Assembly: GCA_042701975.1 (NCBI GenBank)
Contig: CP170561.1
Span: 620,001 to 684,000, forward strand
Length of the DNA stretch: 64,000 nucleotides
Origin: JAFALK01 sp042701975
Lineage (GTDB): Bacteria; Pseudomonadota; Gammaproteobacteria; Burkholderiales; Burkholderiaceae_C
Reading direction: 5' to 3'
The notes under the pieces were generated by a model. That model searched no databases. It was not told where the DNA came from and was given only the letters and a program-made list of their open reading frames with translations. Positions within the stretch are counted from its first letter, which is position 1. Each line of letters opens with the position of its first letter. Positions 37,414-47,067 of the stretch are shown in pieces. The translations under genes were made by a program, and so were the position numbers.

Positions 37414-39183
37414 ATGAAAAATCTTTCCATTGCGGCCAAGCTCTGGCTGCCGGTCGTGGCACTGATCGTTGTGGTGCTGCTGATGACCACCGCATCCCTG
37501 GTGCATACGCGCAGCCTGCAAGGCCAATCCCGGCTGGACCAGGAACAGCAGCAAACCAAGTTCGAGCTGGCGCTTCGCTGGCGCGGCATGACGGAGGCGA
37601 ACGCCAGCCGCGCCGTCGCCGGCATCCTGAGCCCGGACGCCATCGTGGGCGACACGCTCAAGGTCGACATCGACGCCACCTCGGCCAAGATCAGCGAGCT
37701 GCAGAAGCAGCTGGAAGGCATTGCCACCACGGATGCCGAGAAGTCCGCCATGACGCGCATCGCCGACACGCGCAAGGCCTACATCGACACCCGCAACGAA
37801 GCCAGCAAGCTGCGCAAGGACGGCGACCAGGCGGCCGCCACGGCTTCGCTGAAGAACCGCATGCAGCCGGCGATCAAGACTTATCTGGAAGCGCAGCAGG
37901 CCTTCGTCGACTACGAGAAGAAGCTCAGCGACGAGCTGCGCGACGCCGCGCTCAGCGAGCGAATGCGCTCGCTCTGGACCACGGCCTTCTTCCTGGGTCT
38001 GGTGGTGGCCGCGCTGGCCGCCTCCACCTGGCGCCTGGTGCGCTCGATCAGCACGCCGCTGGCCGAGCTGGCCGATCTGGCCGGGCGCATCGGCAACGGC
38101 GACCTGAGCGGCAAGGTGGACACCGACCGCCACGACGAGATCGGCGTGGTGCAGCGCGCGCTGGCCGAGATGCAGCAGTCGCTGTCCAGCGTGGTGGGCC
38201 AGGTGCGGGTCAGCGCCGACAGCATCCAGGTGGCCAGCGCCGAGATCGCCACCGGCAACCAGGACCTGTCCAGCCGCACCGAGCAGACGGCCAGCAACCT
38301 GCAGCAGACGGCCAGCTCGATGAACCACATCACCGGCACCGTGCGCCACAGCGCCGACAGCGCCGCTACCGCCAACCAGCTGGCCAGCAACGCGGCGCAG
38401 GTGGCGCAGCGCGGCGGCGAGGTGGTGGCCCAGGTGGTCTCGACCATGGACGAGATCAACGCCAGCTCCAAGAAGATCAGCGACATCATCGGCGTGATCG
38501 ACGGCATCGCCTTCCAGACCAACATCCTGGCGTTGAACGCTGCGGTGGAGGCCGCGCGGGCCGGCGAACAGGGCCGCGGCTTCGCGGTCGTGGCCGGCGA
38601 GGTGCGCTCGCTGGCGCAGCGTTCGGCCGAGGCCGCCAAGGAGATCAAGAACCTGATCGGCTCCAGCGTCGAGCGCGTGGAGGCCGGCGCGCGCCTGGTG
38701 CAGGACGCCGGCGCCACGATGGGCGAGATCGTCGCCAGCGTGGGCCGGGTCAGCGACATCATCGGCGAGATCCGCGCCAGCACGGTCGAGCAGAGCGAGG
38801 GCATCGGCACTGTCAACAGCTCGGTCGGCGAGCTGGACCAGATGACCCAGCAGAACGCCGCGCTGGTGGAGCAGAGCGCCGCCGCCGCCGAGAGCCTGCG
38901 CGAGCAGGCCTCGCGCCTGGCGCAGCTGGTCAGCCGCTTCCGGCTGCAAGGTGGCGCGCACGAGCCAACGCCGATGTCCACGCCTGCGAGGACGATGGCG
39001 AGCGCCAGCCCCGCTGTGCGCCCGGCGAACCGTCCTACGCCCAAGCCCGCTCCACGGCCGGCTGCGGCACCGCTAAAGTCAGCCGTGAGCGTCAAGCCCT
39101 CGTCCTCGCCCGCACCGGTCCCGCAGCCCAAGCCGGCCGCCGCGCCGGCGGCTGCGGCCGACGGCGACTGGGAAACTTTCTGA
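37414..39183 (+). CDS. Methyl-accepting chemotaxis protein with C-terminal DWETF tether
   Basis: A 589-residue chemoreceptor starting at MKNLSIAAKLW; ATG 37387 is a possible start nine codons earlier. Membrane segment 1 (LPVVALIVVVLLMTTASLV) and segment 2 (TAFFLGLVVAALAAS, near residue 190) flank a four-helix-type periplasmic domain. HAMP and the signalling hairpin (IDGIAFQTNILALNAAVEAA) follow. A Pro/Ala-rich linker of about 70 residues ends in DWETF, the type of pentapeptide that recruits CheR and CheB in enteric receptors. It is adjacent to a second receptor without this tail, 10 bases downstream. Confidence 0.93.
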   Translation: MKNLSIAAKLWLPVVALIVVVLLMTTASLVHTRSLQGQSRLDQEQQQTKFELALRWRGMTEANASRAVAGILSPDAIVGDTLKVDIDATSAKISELQKQLEGIATTDAEKSAMTRIADTRKAYIDTRNEASKLRKDGDQAAATASLKNRMQPAIKTYLEAQQAFVDYEKKLSDELRDAALSERMRSLWTTAFFLGLVVAALAASTWRLVRSISTPLAELADLAGRIGNGDLSGKVDTDRHDEIGVVQRALAEMQQSLSSVVGQVRVSADSIQVASAEIATGNQDLSSRTEQTASNLQQTASSMNHITGTVRHSADSAATANQLASNAAQVAQRGGEVVAQVVSTMDEINASSKKISDIIGVIDGIAFQTNILALNAAVEAARAGEQGRGFAVVAGEVRSLAQRSAEAAKEIKNLIGSSVERVEAGARLVQDAGATMGEIVASVGRVSDIIGEIRASTVEQSEGIGTVNSSVGELDQMTQQNAALVEQSAAAAESLREQASRLAQLVSRFRLQGGAHEPTPMSTPARTMASASPAVRPANRPTPKPAPRPAAAPLKSAVSVKPSSSPAPVPQPKPAAAPAAAADGDWETF

Positions 39184-39193
39184 AGGAGAACGC

Positions 39194-40759
39194 ATGCTGC
39201 TGCGTCGCTGGAAAATCCGTCCCCGCCTGTTGATCGGATTCGGGCTCATGCTGGCGATGTCGGCCCTGCTGGTCGGCATCGGCGGCTTCGGGCTGTATGT
39301 GTCGCAGACGGCGCTGCGCGGCATCACCAAGGAGCTGATTCCGGCCAACAACATCACCGTGGCCGGACGCACGCAGCTGCTGATCAGCCAGAGCTCGGCC
39401 GCGAACATGGCGGCCTCGCTGTTCAACACCGAGGAAATCAAGCGCCACAAGGCCGCCTGGGAGAAAGCCCAGAAGGACCTGGATGCCCAGATGGCCGCCT
39501 TCGGCAAGATCGCCAAGACGGACGAGCAGAAAAAGAACCTGGCGGACTTCGCCGTCTACATCGACAAGTACCGCAAGGTCGTCACGCCGGTCATGAACAA
39601 GCTGGTGGCCGACGGCTATCCGGACGCGCAGACGGCCATGGGCGAGATGCGCGAGGGCGACAGCAGTTTCAACCCGGCGCTGGAGATGCTGCAGAAGACC
39701 GAGGCCACGCTGTCGCAGACCAGCGAGAACGTGTTCACCAAGGTCAACGGCATGGTCAACGGCATGCTGATCGGCCTGCTGGTGGCCTTTGGCGTCTGCG
39801 TCGTGCTGAGCATGGTGCTGGCGCAGCGCGTGGCAGCTTCCATTGTCGAACCCGTCTCCAAGGCCACCCGCTTTGCCGAGCGCATTGCCGGCGGCGATCT
39901 GCGTGCAGACAGCCGTGAGGGCTCGCACAGCCACGGCGGGGACGAAGCGGCCGAGATGATGAGCTCGCTCACCAGCATGCAAGCCTCGCTCGCAGAGATC
40001 GTCGGCCAGGTGCGCGAGTCCGCTGAGAGCATTCAGGTGGCAAGCACCGAGGTGGCCACCGGCAACCTCGACCTCTCGCAGCGCACCGAGCAGACCGCCA
40101 GCAACCTGCAGCAGACCGCCAGCTCCATGAGCGAGCTGACGGGCACCGTCAACCAGAGCGCTGATGCCGCCGGCACGGCCAAGCAGCTGGCCGGCACGGC
40201 AGCCGATGCGGCGGGGCGCGGCGGCGAGGTGGTCTCTCAGGTCGTCTCGACCATGGACGAGATCAGCGCCAGCTCGAAGAAGATCAACGACATCATCGGC
40301 ACCATCGATGGCATCGCCTTCCAGACCAACATCCTGGCGCTGAACGCCGCGGTGGAAGCCGCGCGGGCCGGCGAACAAGGCCGCGGTTTCGCCGTCGTGG
40401 CTGGCGAAGTGCGCTCGCTGGCCCAGCGCTCGGCCGAGGCCGCACGCGAGATCAAGAGCCTGATCGGCACGAGCGTGGAGAAAGTGGCCGCCGGTACCGA
40501 GCTGGTCAGCAACGCTGGCTCGACGATGACGGAGATCGTGTCATCGGTACAGCGGGTGACGGACATCATCAGCGAGATCTCCGCCGCTGCCAGCGAGCAG
40601 AGCCAGGGCATCGGTCGCGTCAACGGCGCGGTGACCGAGCTGGATCAGATGACGCAGCAGAACGCAGCGCTGGTGGAGCAGAGCGCCGCCGCAGCGCAAT
40701 CGCTGAAGGAGCAGGCTCAGCGGCTGTCAGAGCTGATGGGGCGCTTCACGCTGCGCTGA
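39194..40759 (+). CDS. Methyl-accepting chemotaxis protein without tether
   Basis: A 521-residue receptor with AAGGAG before the ATG. Membrane segments lie near residues 13-33 and 190-212, with a 4HB_MCP-type sensor domain between them (SQTALRGITKELIPANN). HAMP and the signalling hairpin are very close to the upstream receptor (IDGIAFQTNILALNAAVEAA is identical). The chain stops at GRFTLR right after the adaptation helices, so there is no CheR/CheB-binding pentapeptide. The gene overlaps cobA convergently by 14 bases. Ligand unknown. Confidence 0.93.
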   Translation: MLLRRWKIRPRLLIGFGLMLAMSALLVGIGGFGLYVSQTALRGITKELIPANNITVAGRTQLLISQSSAANMAASLFNTEEIKRHKAAWEKAQKDLDAQMAAFGKIAKTDEQKKNLADFAVYIDKYRKVVTPVMNKLVADGYPDAQTAMGEMREGDSSFNPALEMLQKTEATLSQTSENVFTKVNGMVNGMLIGLLVAFGVCVVLSMVLAQRVAASIVEPVSKATRFAERIAGGDLRADSREGSHSHGGDEAAEMMSSLTSMQASLAEIVGQVRESAESIQVASTEVATGNLDLSQRTEQTASNLQQTASSMSELTGTVNQSADAAGTAKQLAGTAADAAGRGGEVVSQVVSTMDEISASSKKINDIIGTIDGIAFQTNILALNAAVEAARAGEQGRGFAVVAGEVRSLAQRSAEAAREIKSLIGTSVEKVAAGTELVSNAGSTMTEIVSSVQRVTDIISEISAAASEQSQGIGRVNGAVTELDQMTQQNAALVEQSAAAAQSLKEQAQRLSELMGRFTLR

Positions 40760-41531
40760 GCGGCAGCGCAGCGGAGGCCGGCACGATGGGCGCGGCCTTG
40801 AACGCTGCCAGCTGACCCACGACATCGCCGACGATCAGCAGTGCCGGGCTGCCAAGGCCCTCCCGCGCCAACGTTTCCGGCAGGCCCGCCAGCGTGCACA
40901 CCGCGTGCTGCTGGCGCGGCGTGTGCGCGGCCGAGACGATGGCGGCCGGCGTGTCGGCGCGCAGACCGCCCTCGGTCAGTGCGGCGACGATGTCAGCGCA
41001 GCGTGCCACGCCCATGTAGATCACCAGCGTCAGGCCGCTGCGGGCCAGCGCGGCCCAATCAGGGCTGCGTCCACCTTCGCCGTTATGCCCGGTGACCAGG
41101 GCCACGCCGGGCGTGTGACGGCGGTCCGTCACGGGGATGCCGATGGCCGCCGGGCCAGCCAGGCCCGAGGTCAGGCCGTTGACGATCTCGACCTCGATGC
41201 CGGCCTCGCGCAGGGCGTCGGCCTCTTCGCCGCCGCGGCCGAAGACGAAGGGGTCGCCGCCCTTGAGCCGCACGACGCGGGCGCCGCTTCTCGCCTCGCG
41301 GATCATCAACTCGTGGATGAAGCGTTGCTCCGTGGACGGGCAGCCGCCGCGCTTGCCGACGAAGAGCAGGCGCGCCTGGGGCGAGGCATGGGCGAGCACG
41401 CGAGGGTCGACAAGATCGTCGCAGAGGATCACGTCGGCGGCCTCAATGCGCTTGAGCGCGCGAACGGTCAGCAGCTCCGGATCGCCGGGACCGGCGCCGA
41501 CCAGGGATACGGTGGTGTTGCTGTTGTTCAT
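40746..41531 (-). CDS. cobA: Uroporphyrinogen-III C-methyltransferase
   Basis: A 261-residue SAM-dependent methyltransferase that converts uroporphyrinogen III to precorrin-2, the precursor of siroheme. The blocks VSLVGAGPGDPELLTVRAL, VRLKGGDPFVFGRGGEE and GIPVTDRR are diagnostic. It starts at ATG 41529-41531, overlapping the nasA stop by 4 bases; longer in-frame readings would run inside nasA. Siroheme is the cofactor of NirB, so its place at the end of the nirB-nirD-nasA operon is functional. Confidence 0.95.
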   Translation of the reverse strand: MNNSNTTVSLVGAGPGDPELLTVRALKRIEAADVILCDDLVDPRVLAHASPQARLLFVGKRGGCPSTEQRFIHELMIREARSGARVVRLKGGDPFVFGRGGEEADALREAGIEVEIVNGLTSGLAGPAAIGIPVTDRRHTPGVALVTGHNGEGGRSPDWAALARSGLTLVIYMGVARCADIVAALTEGGLRADTPAAIVSAAHTPRQQHAVCTLAGLPETLAREGLGSPALLIVGDVVGQLAAFKAAPIVPASAALPLSAA

Positions 41532-44233
41532 GCGGAAACCTCCTCGTTCTCTTTCACCAGGCGACGCAGCACGGGCAGGCAGGAGCCGCATTGCGTGCCG
41601 CAGCGCAGTTCGGCCTGCAGCGAGGTCAGCCGCTCTTCCGCCGAGCCGCTGCAATGGCCCAAGGCTTCGCGGATGCGGGCCTCGCTGACATCGAAACAGT
41701 TGCAGACCTGCACGCTGCGCTGCACCACCGGCCCGACGGCATCGGGCGACAGCAGCTGGCGCGCATGCGGCTGGATCGGTTGGCGATCGCGCCACAGCGG
41801 CAGCAGCCAATCGGCCACGCCCGCTTCGCCCACCAGCAGCAGCGAGCGCAGCACAGCTTCGGCGCCCTGCCCTTCGATGGCCAGCAGGCGGCTGCGGCCG
41901 CGGCGTGCGTCGGCATAACGCAGCACCTGAGCGCCGTGCAGGCCCAACAGCCGGGCCATGCGGTCCAGCAATTCAGCGGACAGCGGTTCGGCACTGGCGC
42001 CTTCGAAGCTCCAGCCCTCGACAGTGCCGGGCACCGGCACGCAGCAGGCGTAGCCCGCCTCACCGAACGCCGGCAGGAACTCGCGCAGCATCCGGCCTTC
42101 AGCGCCCCAGACGGCGGCACTGATCCGCCAGGGCAGCTCCACGCGCTCGAGGCTCACGGCCGAGAACTTCAGCTCCGGCTGGCGCGCATCAGGGCAAAAG
42201 CCTGGCTGGGTCAACGTGTTGATACCGGCGCCGGCCACGAACTCGCTGCCCCAGTGCATGGGCGCGTGCAGATGGCCGATGCGCAGCGTGTCGTCAGCGC
42301 GCAGTTTGAAAACGGCCTTGCCGCGCGCCGAGGTGAGGCGCACCAGATCACCCGTGCGCAACTTGCGACGAGCGAGGTCTTGCGGATGCATGGACAGCAG
42401 CGGCTCGGCCTCCTGGCCAAACAGGCGCGGCACCACGCCGCTGCGGCTCATGCCGTGCCATTGATCGCGCAGGCGGCCGGTGCTGAGTGCCAGCGGCGCC
42501 TTCACGCCAAGCGTGTCCAGCGGCGGCTTGTAGGGCGTGGCGATGAAGCGCGCGCGCGCGCTTGCGGTGGCGAAGCGATGGTCTTCGTAGAGCCGCGCGC
42601 GGCCGGCGCTGGCGCCCTCGGGGAAGGGCCATTGCTGCGGGCCTTCGCTGTCGAGCTTGGCCCAGCTCAGGCCGGTGATGTCGAGGTCGCGGCCGCGCGT
42701 GGCTTCGCGATGCTCGATCCACAAGGCTTCGGCGCTGTCGGCGGCGAACACCTCGGGCCGATCGAGCAAGATTTTCAGGCGGCGGCCCACGTCGCGAGCG
42801 ATCTGCCAGTCCGGGCGCGCCTCGCCGGGCGGCGCGATGGCGGCGCGCACGCGGCTGATGCGGCGCTCGCTGTTGGTGACCGTGCCCTCCTTCTCGCCCC
42901 AGGTGGCGGCGGGCAGCAGCACGTGGGCGTAGGCGGCAGTGGCCGTGTCGGCAAAGGCTTCCTGCAGCACGACGAGTTCGCAGCGCTCCAGCGCGCGGCG
43001 CACCAGGGCCTGGTCGGGCATCGATTGCGCCGGATTCGTACAGGCGATCCACAGTGCCTTGATCTCGCCGCGCGCAGCGGCTTCGAAGATCTCGACCGCC
43101 GTCTTGCCCGGCGCCGAAGGCAGCTCGGGCACGCCCCAAAGCGCAGCCACCTCGGCACGATCGGCGGCGGATTGCGGATCGCGGTGGCCCGGCAGCAGCG
43201 TGGCCATGCCGCCGGTCTCACGTCCGCCCATGGCGTTGGGCTGACCGGTCAACGAGAAAGGCCCCGCACCCGCGCGGCCAATCTGGCCGGTGGCGAGGTG
43301 CAGGTTGATCAGGCCCGTGTTCTTGGCCGCACCGCTGCTGCTCTGGTTCAGGCCCATGCAGTAGAGCGAGAGGCTGGCCGCGCTGGTGGCGAACCAACTG
43401 GCTGCGCGGCGCAGGTCGTCCTCGGCGATGCCGCACAGCCGCGCGGCCTTTGCCGGTGGCATCTCGCGCACCTGGGCCTTGAGCGCCTCGAAGCCTTCGG
43501 TGTGCTCGGCGACGAAGCGCGCATCGACGAACCCCTCCCAGATCATCTGGTGCAGCAGGCCGTGGAACAGCGCCACATCGGTGCCGGGCTTGATCGCCAG
43601 GTGCAGGTCGGCGAGCTCGGCCGTCTCGGTGCGGCGCGGGTCGATGACGATGAGCTTTTGCGCAGGCTTGGCTGCGCGCGCGGCTTCGAGGCGGCGGAAC
43701 AGGATCGGGTGAGCCCAGGCCGTGTTGGAGCCGGCGATCAGGATGCAGTCGGCGTGGTCGATGTCTTCGTAGTTGCAGGGCGGCGCGTCAGAACCCAGCG
43801 TCTGCTTGTAGCCGACGACGGCGGAGCTCATGCACAGGCGCGAGTTGCTGTCGATGTGGTTGGTGCCGATCACGCCGCGCGCGAGCTTGTTGAACGCGTG
43901 ATAGTCCTCGGTCAGCAGTTGGCCGGAGATGTAGAAGGCGATGCTTTCGGGGCCATGCTCGGCGCGCAGGGTCGCGAGGCGCTGCGCCAGGCGCTCGTTT
44001 ATCGCATCCCAGCCCATCGCCTCGCCGCCCCAGGTGGGCGTGAGCAAGCGGCGCGTCTGGCGCACCATCGGCGTGGCCGTCAAGTGCAGGGTCTGCCCCT
44101 TGGTGCAGAGCCGGCCGAAGTTGGCCGGATGCGCCTCGTCACCACGCACGCCGGTGATCTGCTGGTCGTCATGCTCGATGACGATGCCGCAGCCGACGCC
44201 GCAGTAGGGGCAGGTGGACCGGGTCTCAGGCAT
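41528..44233 (-). CDS. nasA: Assimilatory nitrate reductase, catalytic subunit with C-terminal BFD-like domain
   Basis: A 901-residue molybdopterin oxidoreductase reducing nitrate to nitrite in the cytoplasm. The N-terminal [4Fe-4S] ligands are CPYCGVGC (from residue 8) and LCTKG. The molybdopterin domains occupy most of the chain (GLNQSSSGAAKNTGLINLHLATGQIG). The last 60 residues hold a BFD-like [2Fe-2S] domain (CNCFDVSE and CGTQCGSC) for electron transfer, as in enteric NasA. Start chosen at ATG 44231-44233 (MPETRSTCPYC), overlapping nirD by 8 bases; a TTG eight codons earlier is less likely. Confidence 0.95.
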   Translation of the reverse strand: MPETRSTCPYCGVGCGIVIEHDDQQITGVRGDEAHPANFGRLCTKGQTLHLTATPMVRQTRRLLTPTWGGEAMGWDAINERLAQRLATLRAEHGPESIAFYISGQLLTEDYHAFNKLARGVIGTNHIDSNSRLCMSSAVVGYKQTLGSDAPPCNYEDIDHADCILIAGSNTAWAHPILFRRLEAARAAKPAQKLIVIDPRRTETAELADLHLAIKPGTDVALFHGLLHQMIWEGFVDARFVAEHTEGFEALKAQVREMPPAKAARLCGIAEDDLRRAASWFATSAASLSLYCMGLNQSSSGAAKNTGLINLHLATGQIGRAGAGPFSLTGQPNAMGGRETGGMATLLPGHRDPQSAADRAEVAALWGVPELPSAPGKTAVEIFEAAARGEIKALWIACTNPAQSMPDQALVRRALERCELVVLQEAFADTATAAYAHVLLPAATWGEKEGTVTNSERRISRVRAAIAPPGEARPDWQIARDVGRRLKILLDRPEVFAADSAEALWIEHREATRGRDLDITGLSWAKLDSEGPQQWPFPEGASAGRARLYEDHRFATASARARFIATPYKPPLDTLGVKAPLALSTGRLRDQWHGMSRSGVVPRLFGQEAEPLLSMHPQDLARRKLRTGDLVRLTSARGKAVFKLRADDTLRIGHLHAPMHWGSEFVAGAGINTLTQPGFCPDARQPELKFSAVSLERVELPWRISAAVWGAEGRMLREFLPAFGEAGYACCVPVPGTVEGWSFEGASAEPLSAELLDRMARLLGLHGAQVLRYADARRGRSRLLAIEGQGAEAVLRSLLLVGEAGVADWLLPLWRDRQPIQPHARQLLSPDAVGPVVQRSVQVCNCFDVSEARIREALGHCSGSAEERLTSLQAELRCGTQCGSCLPVLRRLVKENEEVSA

Positions 44234-44609
44234 GCGCGTGGGTGCAGGGGCCGGCAACGATGGGGATCACGTCGATGGCGATGCTGTCGAGCTCGGACAC
44301 CTTGAGCATCACTTGGCCAGCTTCGACGCGAACCTCGAAGCGCGGCGTGCTGCCCTCATCGGGATCACGGGCGCAGCCGCTGGCCAGGCCGATGGTCCAG
44401 CCATGCAGCGGGCAGGCCACCGCATCGCCGAAGACGATGCCCTGGCTCAGCGGGCCGGCCTTGTGCGGGCAGCGGTCGAGCAGGGCGAAGACCTTGTCGT
44501 CGGCCGTGCGAAACAGCGCCACCTGCGGGCCCTTGGCGCGCTGCACGCGGCGTGAACCCAGGCGCGGGATCTCCTCCACCGCGCAGATCGTCTTCCACTC
44601 ATTGCTCAT
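44226..44609 (-). CDS. nirD: Nitrite reductase (NADH) small subunit, Rieske type
   Basis: A 127-residue protein with a Rieske-like [2Fe-2S] fold: RCPHKAGPLSQG and ACPLHGW supply the Cys-x-His and Cys-x2-His ligands. It is the partner of NirB in NADH-dependent nitrite reduction to ammonium. It begins in a 4-base overlap with nirB and its end overlaps nasA. Length is normal. Confidence 0.95.
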   Translation of the reverse strand: MSNEWKTICAVEEIPRLGSRRVQRAKGPQVALFRTADDKVFALLDRCPHKAGPLSQGIVFGDAVACPLHGWTIGLASGCARDPDEGSTPRFEVRVEAGQVMLKVSELDSIAIDVIPIVAGPCTHAHA

Positions 44610-47038
44610 GACTGCACCGCCTCGAATTGCCTCAGGTCCACATGGGCCTTGTCGTGTTCAAACCAGGGATCGGGCTCGCCGTCCAGCGCGTACTGCAGCT
44701 CCGCCCACAGCGCCTTGCGGCCCTCGGCGTCGTCCAGGATGCGCTGCTTCACGTAGTCCAGGCCCACGCGCGAGACGTAGTGCACCGTGCGTTCCAGGTA
44801 CCAGCCCTCCTTGCGGTAGAGCTGCAAGAAGGCGCCGCTGTACTCCATCACCTCCTCGGCGGTCTTCACCTTGCAGAGGAACTGCGCCACCTCGGTCTTG
44901 ATGCCGCCGTTGCCGGCCACGTAGAGCTCCCAGCCGCTGTCCACGCCGATCACGCCCACGTCCTTGATGCCGGCCTCCGCGCAGTTGCGCGGGCAGCCGC
45001 TGACGGCGAGCTTGACCTTGTGGGGCGCGTACATGCGCCACAGGCCGCGCTCCAGGTCCTTGCCCATCTGCGTGCTGTCCTGCGTGCCGAAGCGGCACCA
45101 CTCGCTGCCCACGCAGGTCTTCACGGTGCGCAGTGCCTTGGCATAGGCGTGACCCGAGGGCATGCCGATGTCCTTCCAGACGCTGACCAGGTCTTCCTTC
45201 TTCACGCCCAGCAGGTCGATGCGCTGGCCGCCGGTGACCTTGACGGTGGGGATCTTGTACTTGTCCACTGCGTTGGCGATGCGACGCAATTCATCCGCCG
45301 TGGTCTCACCGCCCCACATGCGCGGAATCACGCTGTAGGTGCCGTCCTTCTGGATGTTGGCGTGGCTGCGCTCATTGATGAAGCGCGCTTGCGGATCGTC
45401 CACGGCCTCCTTGGGCCAGGTGGACAGCAAGTAGTAGTTGAGTGCGGGACGGCAGGTGGCGCAGCCGTTGGGCGTGGTCCAGTTCAGGCGCTGGTAGACG
45501 CCGTCGAGGCTCACCAGATGCTCGTTGCGGATCGCATCGCGCACCTCCTGGTGCGAGAGCTCGGTGCAGCCGCAGATGGCCTTCTTCTTCGGCGTGCTGG
45601 AGTAGTCGCCGCCGGCCGTGAACATCAGCAGCTGCTCGACCAGGCCCGTGCAGGAGCCGCAGGAAGCGCTGGCCTTGGTCTGCTTGCGCACCTCTTCCAG
45701 CGTAAACAGGCCCTTGTCCTTGATGGCTTTGCAGATCGCGCCCTTGGTGACACCGTTGCAGCCGCAGACTTCGTCGGCGTCTTGCATGGCCGCTGCCTTG
45801 TTGTGGCCCTGATGGCCCACATCTCCGATATTGGATTCGCCGAACATCAGCTTGTCGCGGATGTCGGCGATCTTTCGTCCTTCACGCAATAGCTTGAAGT
45901 ACCAACTGCCATCGACGGTGTCTCCGTACAGGCAGGCGCCAATGAGCTTGTCGTCCTTGATGACGAGCTTCTTGTAGACCCCGGCGAATGGGTCGCTCAT
46001 GACGATTTCTTCTGTCTCCTCGCCCCCCATGAAGTCGCCGGCAGAGAACAGGTCGATGCCGGTGACCTTGAGTTTGGTGCTGGTCTGCGAGCCCTGGTAG
46101 CGGCCGATGCCGAACTGGGCCAGGTGCGTGGCGCAGACCTTGCCTTGTTCGAACAGCGGTGCCACGAGACCGTACGCGATGCCGCGGTGCGCCGCGCATT
46201 CGCCGACCGAGTAGATGCGCGGGTCGGTGACGGTCTGCATGGTGTCCGTCACGACGATGCCACGGTTGCAGTGGATGCCAGCGCTTTCCGCCAATGCCGT
46301 GTTCGGACGGATGCCGGCGGCCATGACGACGAGGTCGGCCGGAATCTCGCGGCCGTCCTTGAAGCGCACGGCCATCACGCGGCCATCCTTGTCCGGGATG
46401 AGCGAATCGGTCTGCGCCTGCAACTCGAAGCGCAGGCCGCGCGCGATCAGCGAGCGGCGCAGCAGGTCGCCGGCCTGCTCGTCGAGCTGGCGCTCCATCA
46501 GCCAGCCAGCGATGTGCACGACCGTGACCTGCATGCCACGCAGCATCAGCCCGTTGGCCGCCTCCAGGCCCAAGAGGCCGCCGCCGATGACGACGGCATG
46601 CCGGTACTTCTCGGCCGCATCGATCATGGCCTGCGTGTCGGCGATGTCGCGGTAGGCGATCACGCCTTCGAGGTCCTTGCCGGGCACGGGCAAGATGAAG
46701 GGGTTGGAGCCGGTGGCGATCAGCAGCCGGTCGTAGTCGGCCTCGGTGCCGTCTTCGGCGATCACGCGGCGTTTGATGCGGTCGATCTGCGCGATCTTCT
46801 TGCCCAGGTGCAGGGTGATGCCGTTGTCCACGTACCAGTCGAGCGGGTTGAGGACGATCTCATCGAGCGTCTGCTCGCCGGCCAGCACGGGCGAGAGCAG
46901 GATGCGGTTGTAGTTCGGGTGCGGTTCGGCGCCGAAGACGGTGATGTCGTAGAAGTCCGGAGCGATCTTGAGCAGCTCCTCGAGCGTGCGCACGCCGGCC
47001 ATGCCGTTGCCCACCATCACCAATTTTTGTTTCTTCAT
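44606..47038 (-). CDS. nirB: Nitrite reductase (NADH) large subunit
   Basis: An 810-residue flavoprotein. The N-terminal 300 residues are a FAD/NAD-binding reductase (VMVGNGMAGVRTLEELL, ATGSNPFILPVPG). Two BFD-like iron-sulfur segments follow (CGCNGVTKGAIC with CGSC, then CGCTELSHQEV with CATC). The C-terminal part is a siroheme/[4Fe-4S] domain with CVGSEWCRFGTQ and SGCPRNCAEAG. It reduces nitrite to ammonium. AAGGAG lies 7 bases before the ATG. Only 29 bases separate its start from the divergent kinase gene, so its promoter must lie inside that gene or further upstream. Confidence 0.97.
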   Translation of the reverse strand: MKKQKLVMVGNGMAGVRTLEELLKIAPDFYDITVFGAEPHPNYNRILLSPVLAGEQTLDEIVLNPLDWYVDNGITLHLGKKIAQIDRIKRRVIAEDGTEADYDRLLIATGSNPFILPVPGKDLEGVIAYRDIADTQAMIDAAEKYRHAVVIGGGLLGLEAANGLMLRGMQVTVVHIAGWLMERQLDEQAGDLLRRSLIARGLRFELQAQTDSLIPDKDGRVMAVRFKDGREIPADLVVMAAGIRPNTALAESAGIHCNRGIVVTDTMQTVTDPRIYSVGECAAHRGIAYGLVAPLFEQGKVCATHLAQFGIGRYQGSQTSTKLKVTGIDLFSAGDFMGGEETEEIVMSDPFAGVYKKLVIKDDKLIGACLYGDTVDGSWYFKLLREGRKIADIRDKLMFGESNIGDVGHQGHNKAAAMQDADEVCGCNGVTKGAICKAIKDKGLFTLEEVRKQTKASASCGSCTGLVEQLLMFTAGGDYSSTPKKKAICGCTELSHQEVRDAIRNEHLVSLDGVYQRLNWTTPNGCATCRPALNYYLLSTWPKEAVDDPQARFINERSHANIQKDGTYSVIPRMWGGETTADELRRIANAVDKYKIPTVKVTGGQRIDLLGVKKEDLVSVWKDIGMPSGHAYAKALRTVKTCVGSEWCRFGTQDSTQMGKDLERGLWRMYAPHKVKLAVSGCPRNCAEAGIKDVGVIGVDSGWELYVAGNGGIKTEVAQFLCKVKTAEEVMEYSGAFLQLYRKEGWYLERTVHYVSRVGLDYVKQRILDDAEGRKALWAELQYALDGEPDPWFEHDKAHVDLRQFEAVQS

Positions 47039-47067
47039 TTCTCAACTCCTTGGTACAAAGCGCGGCC

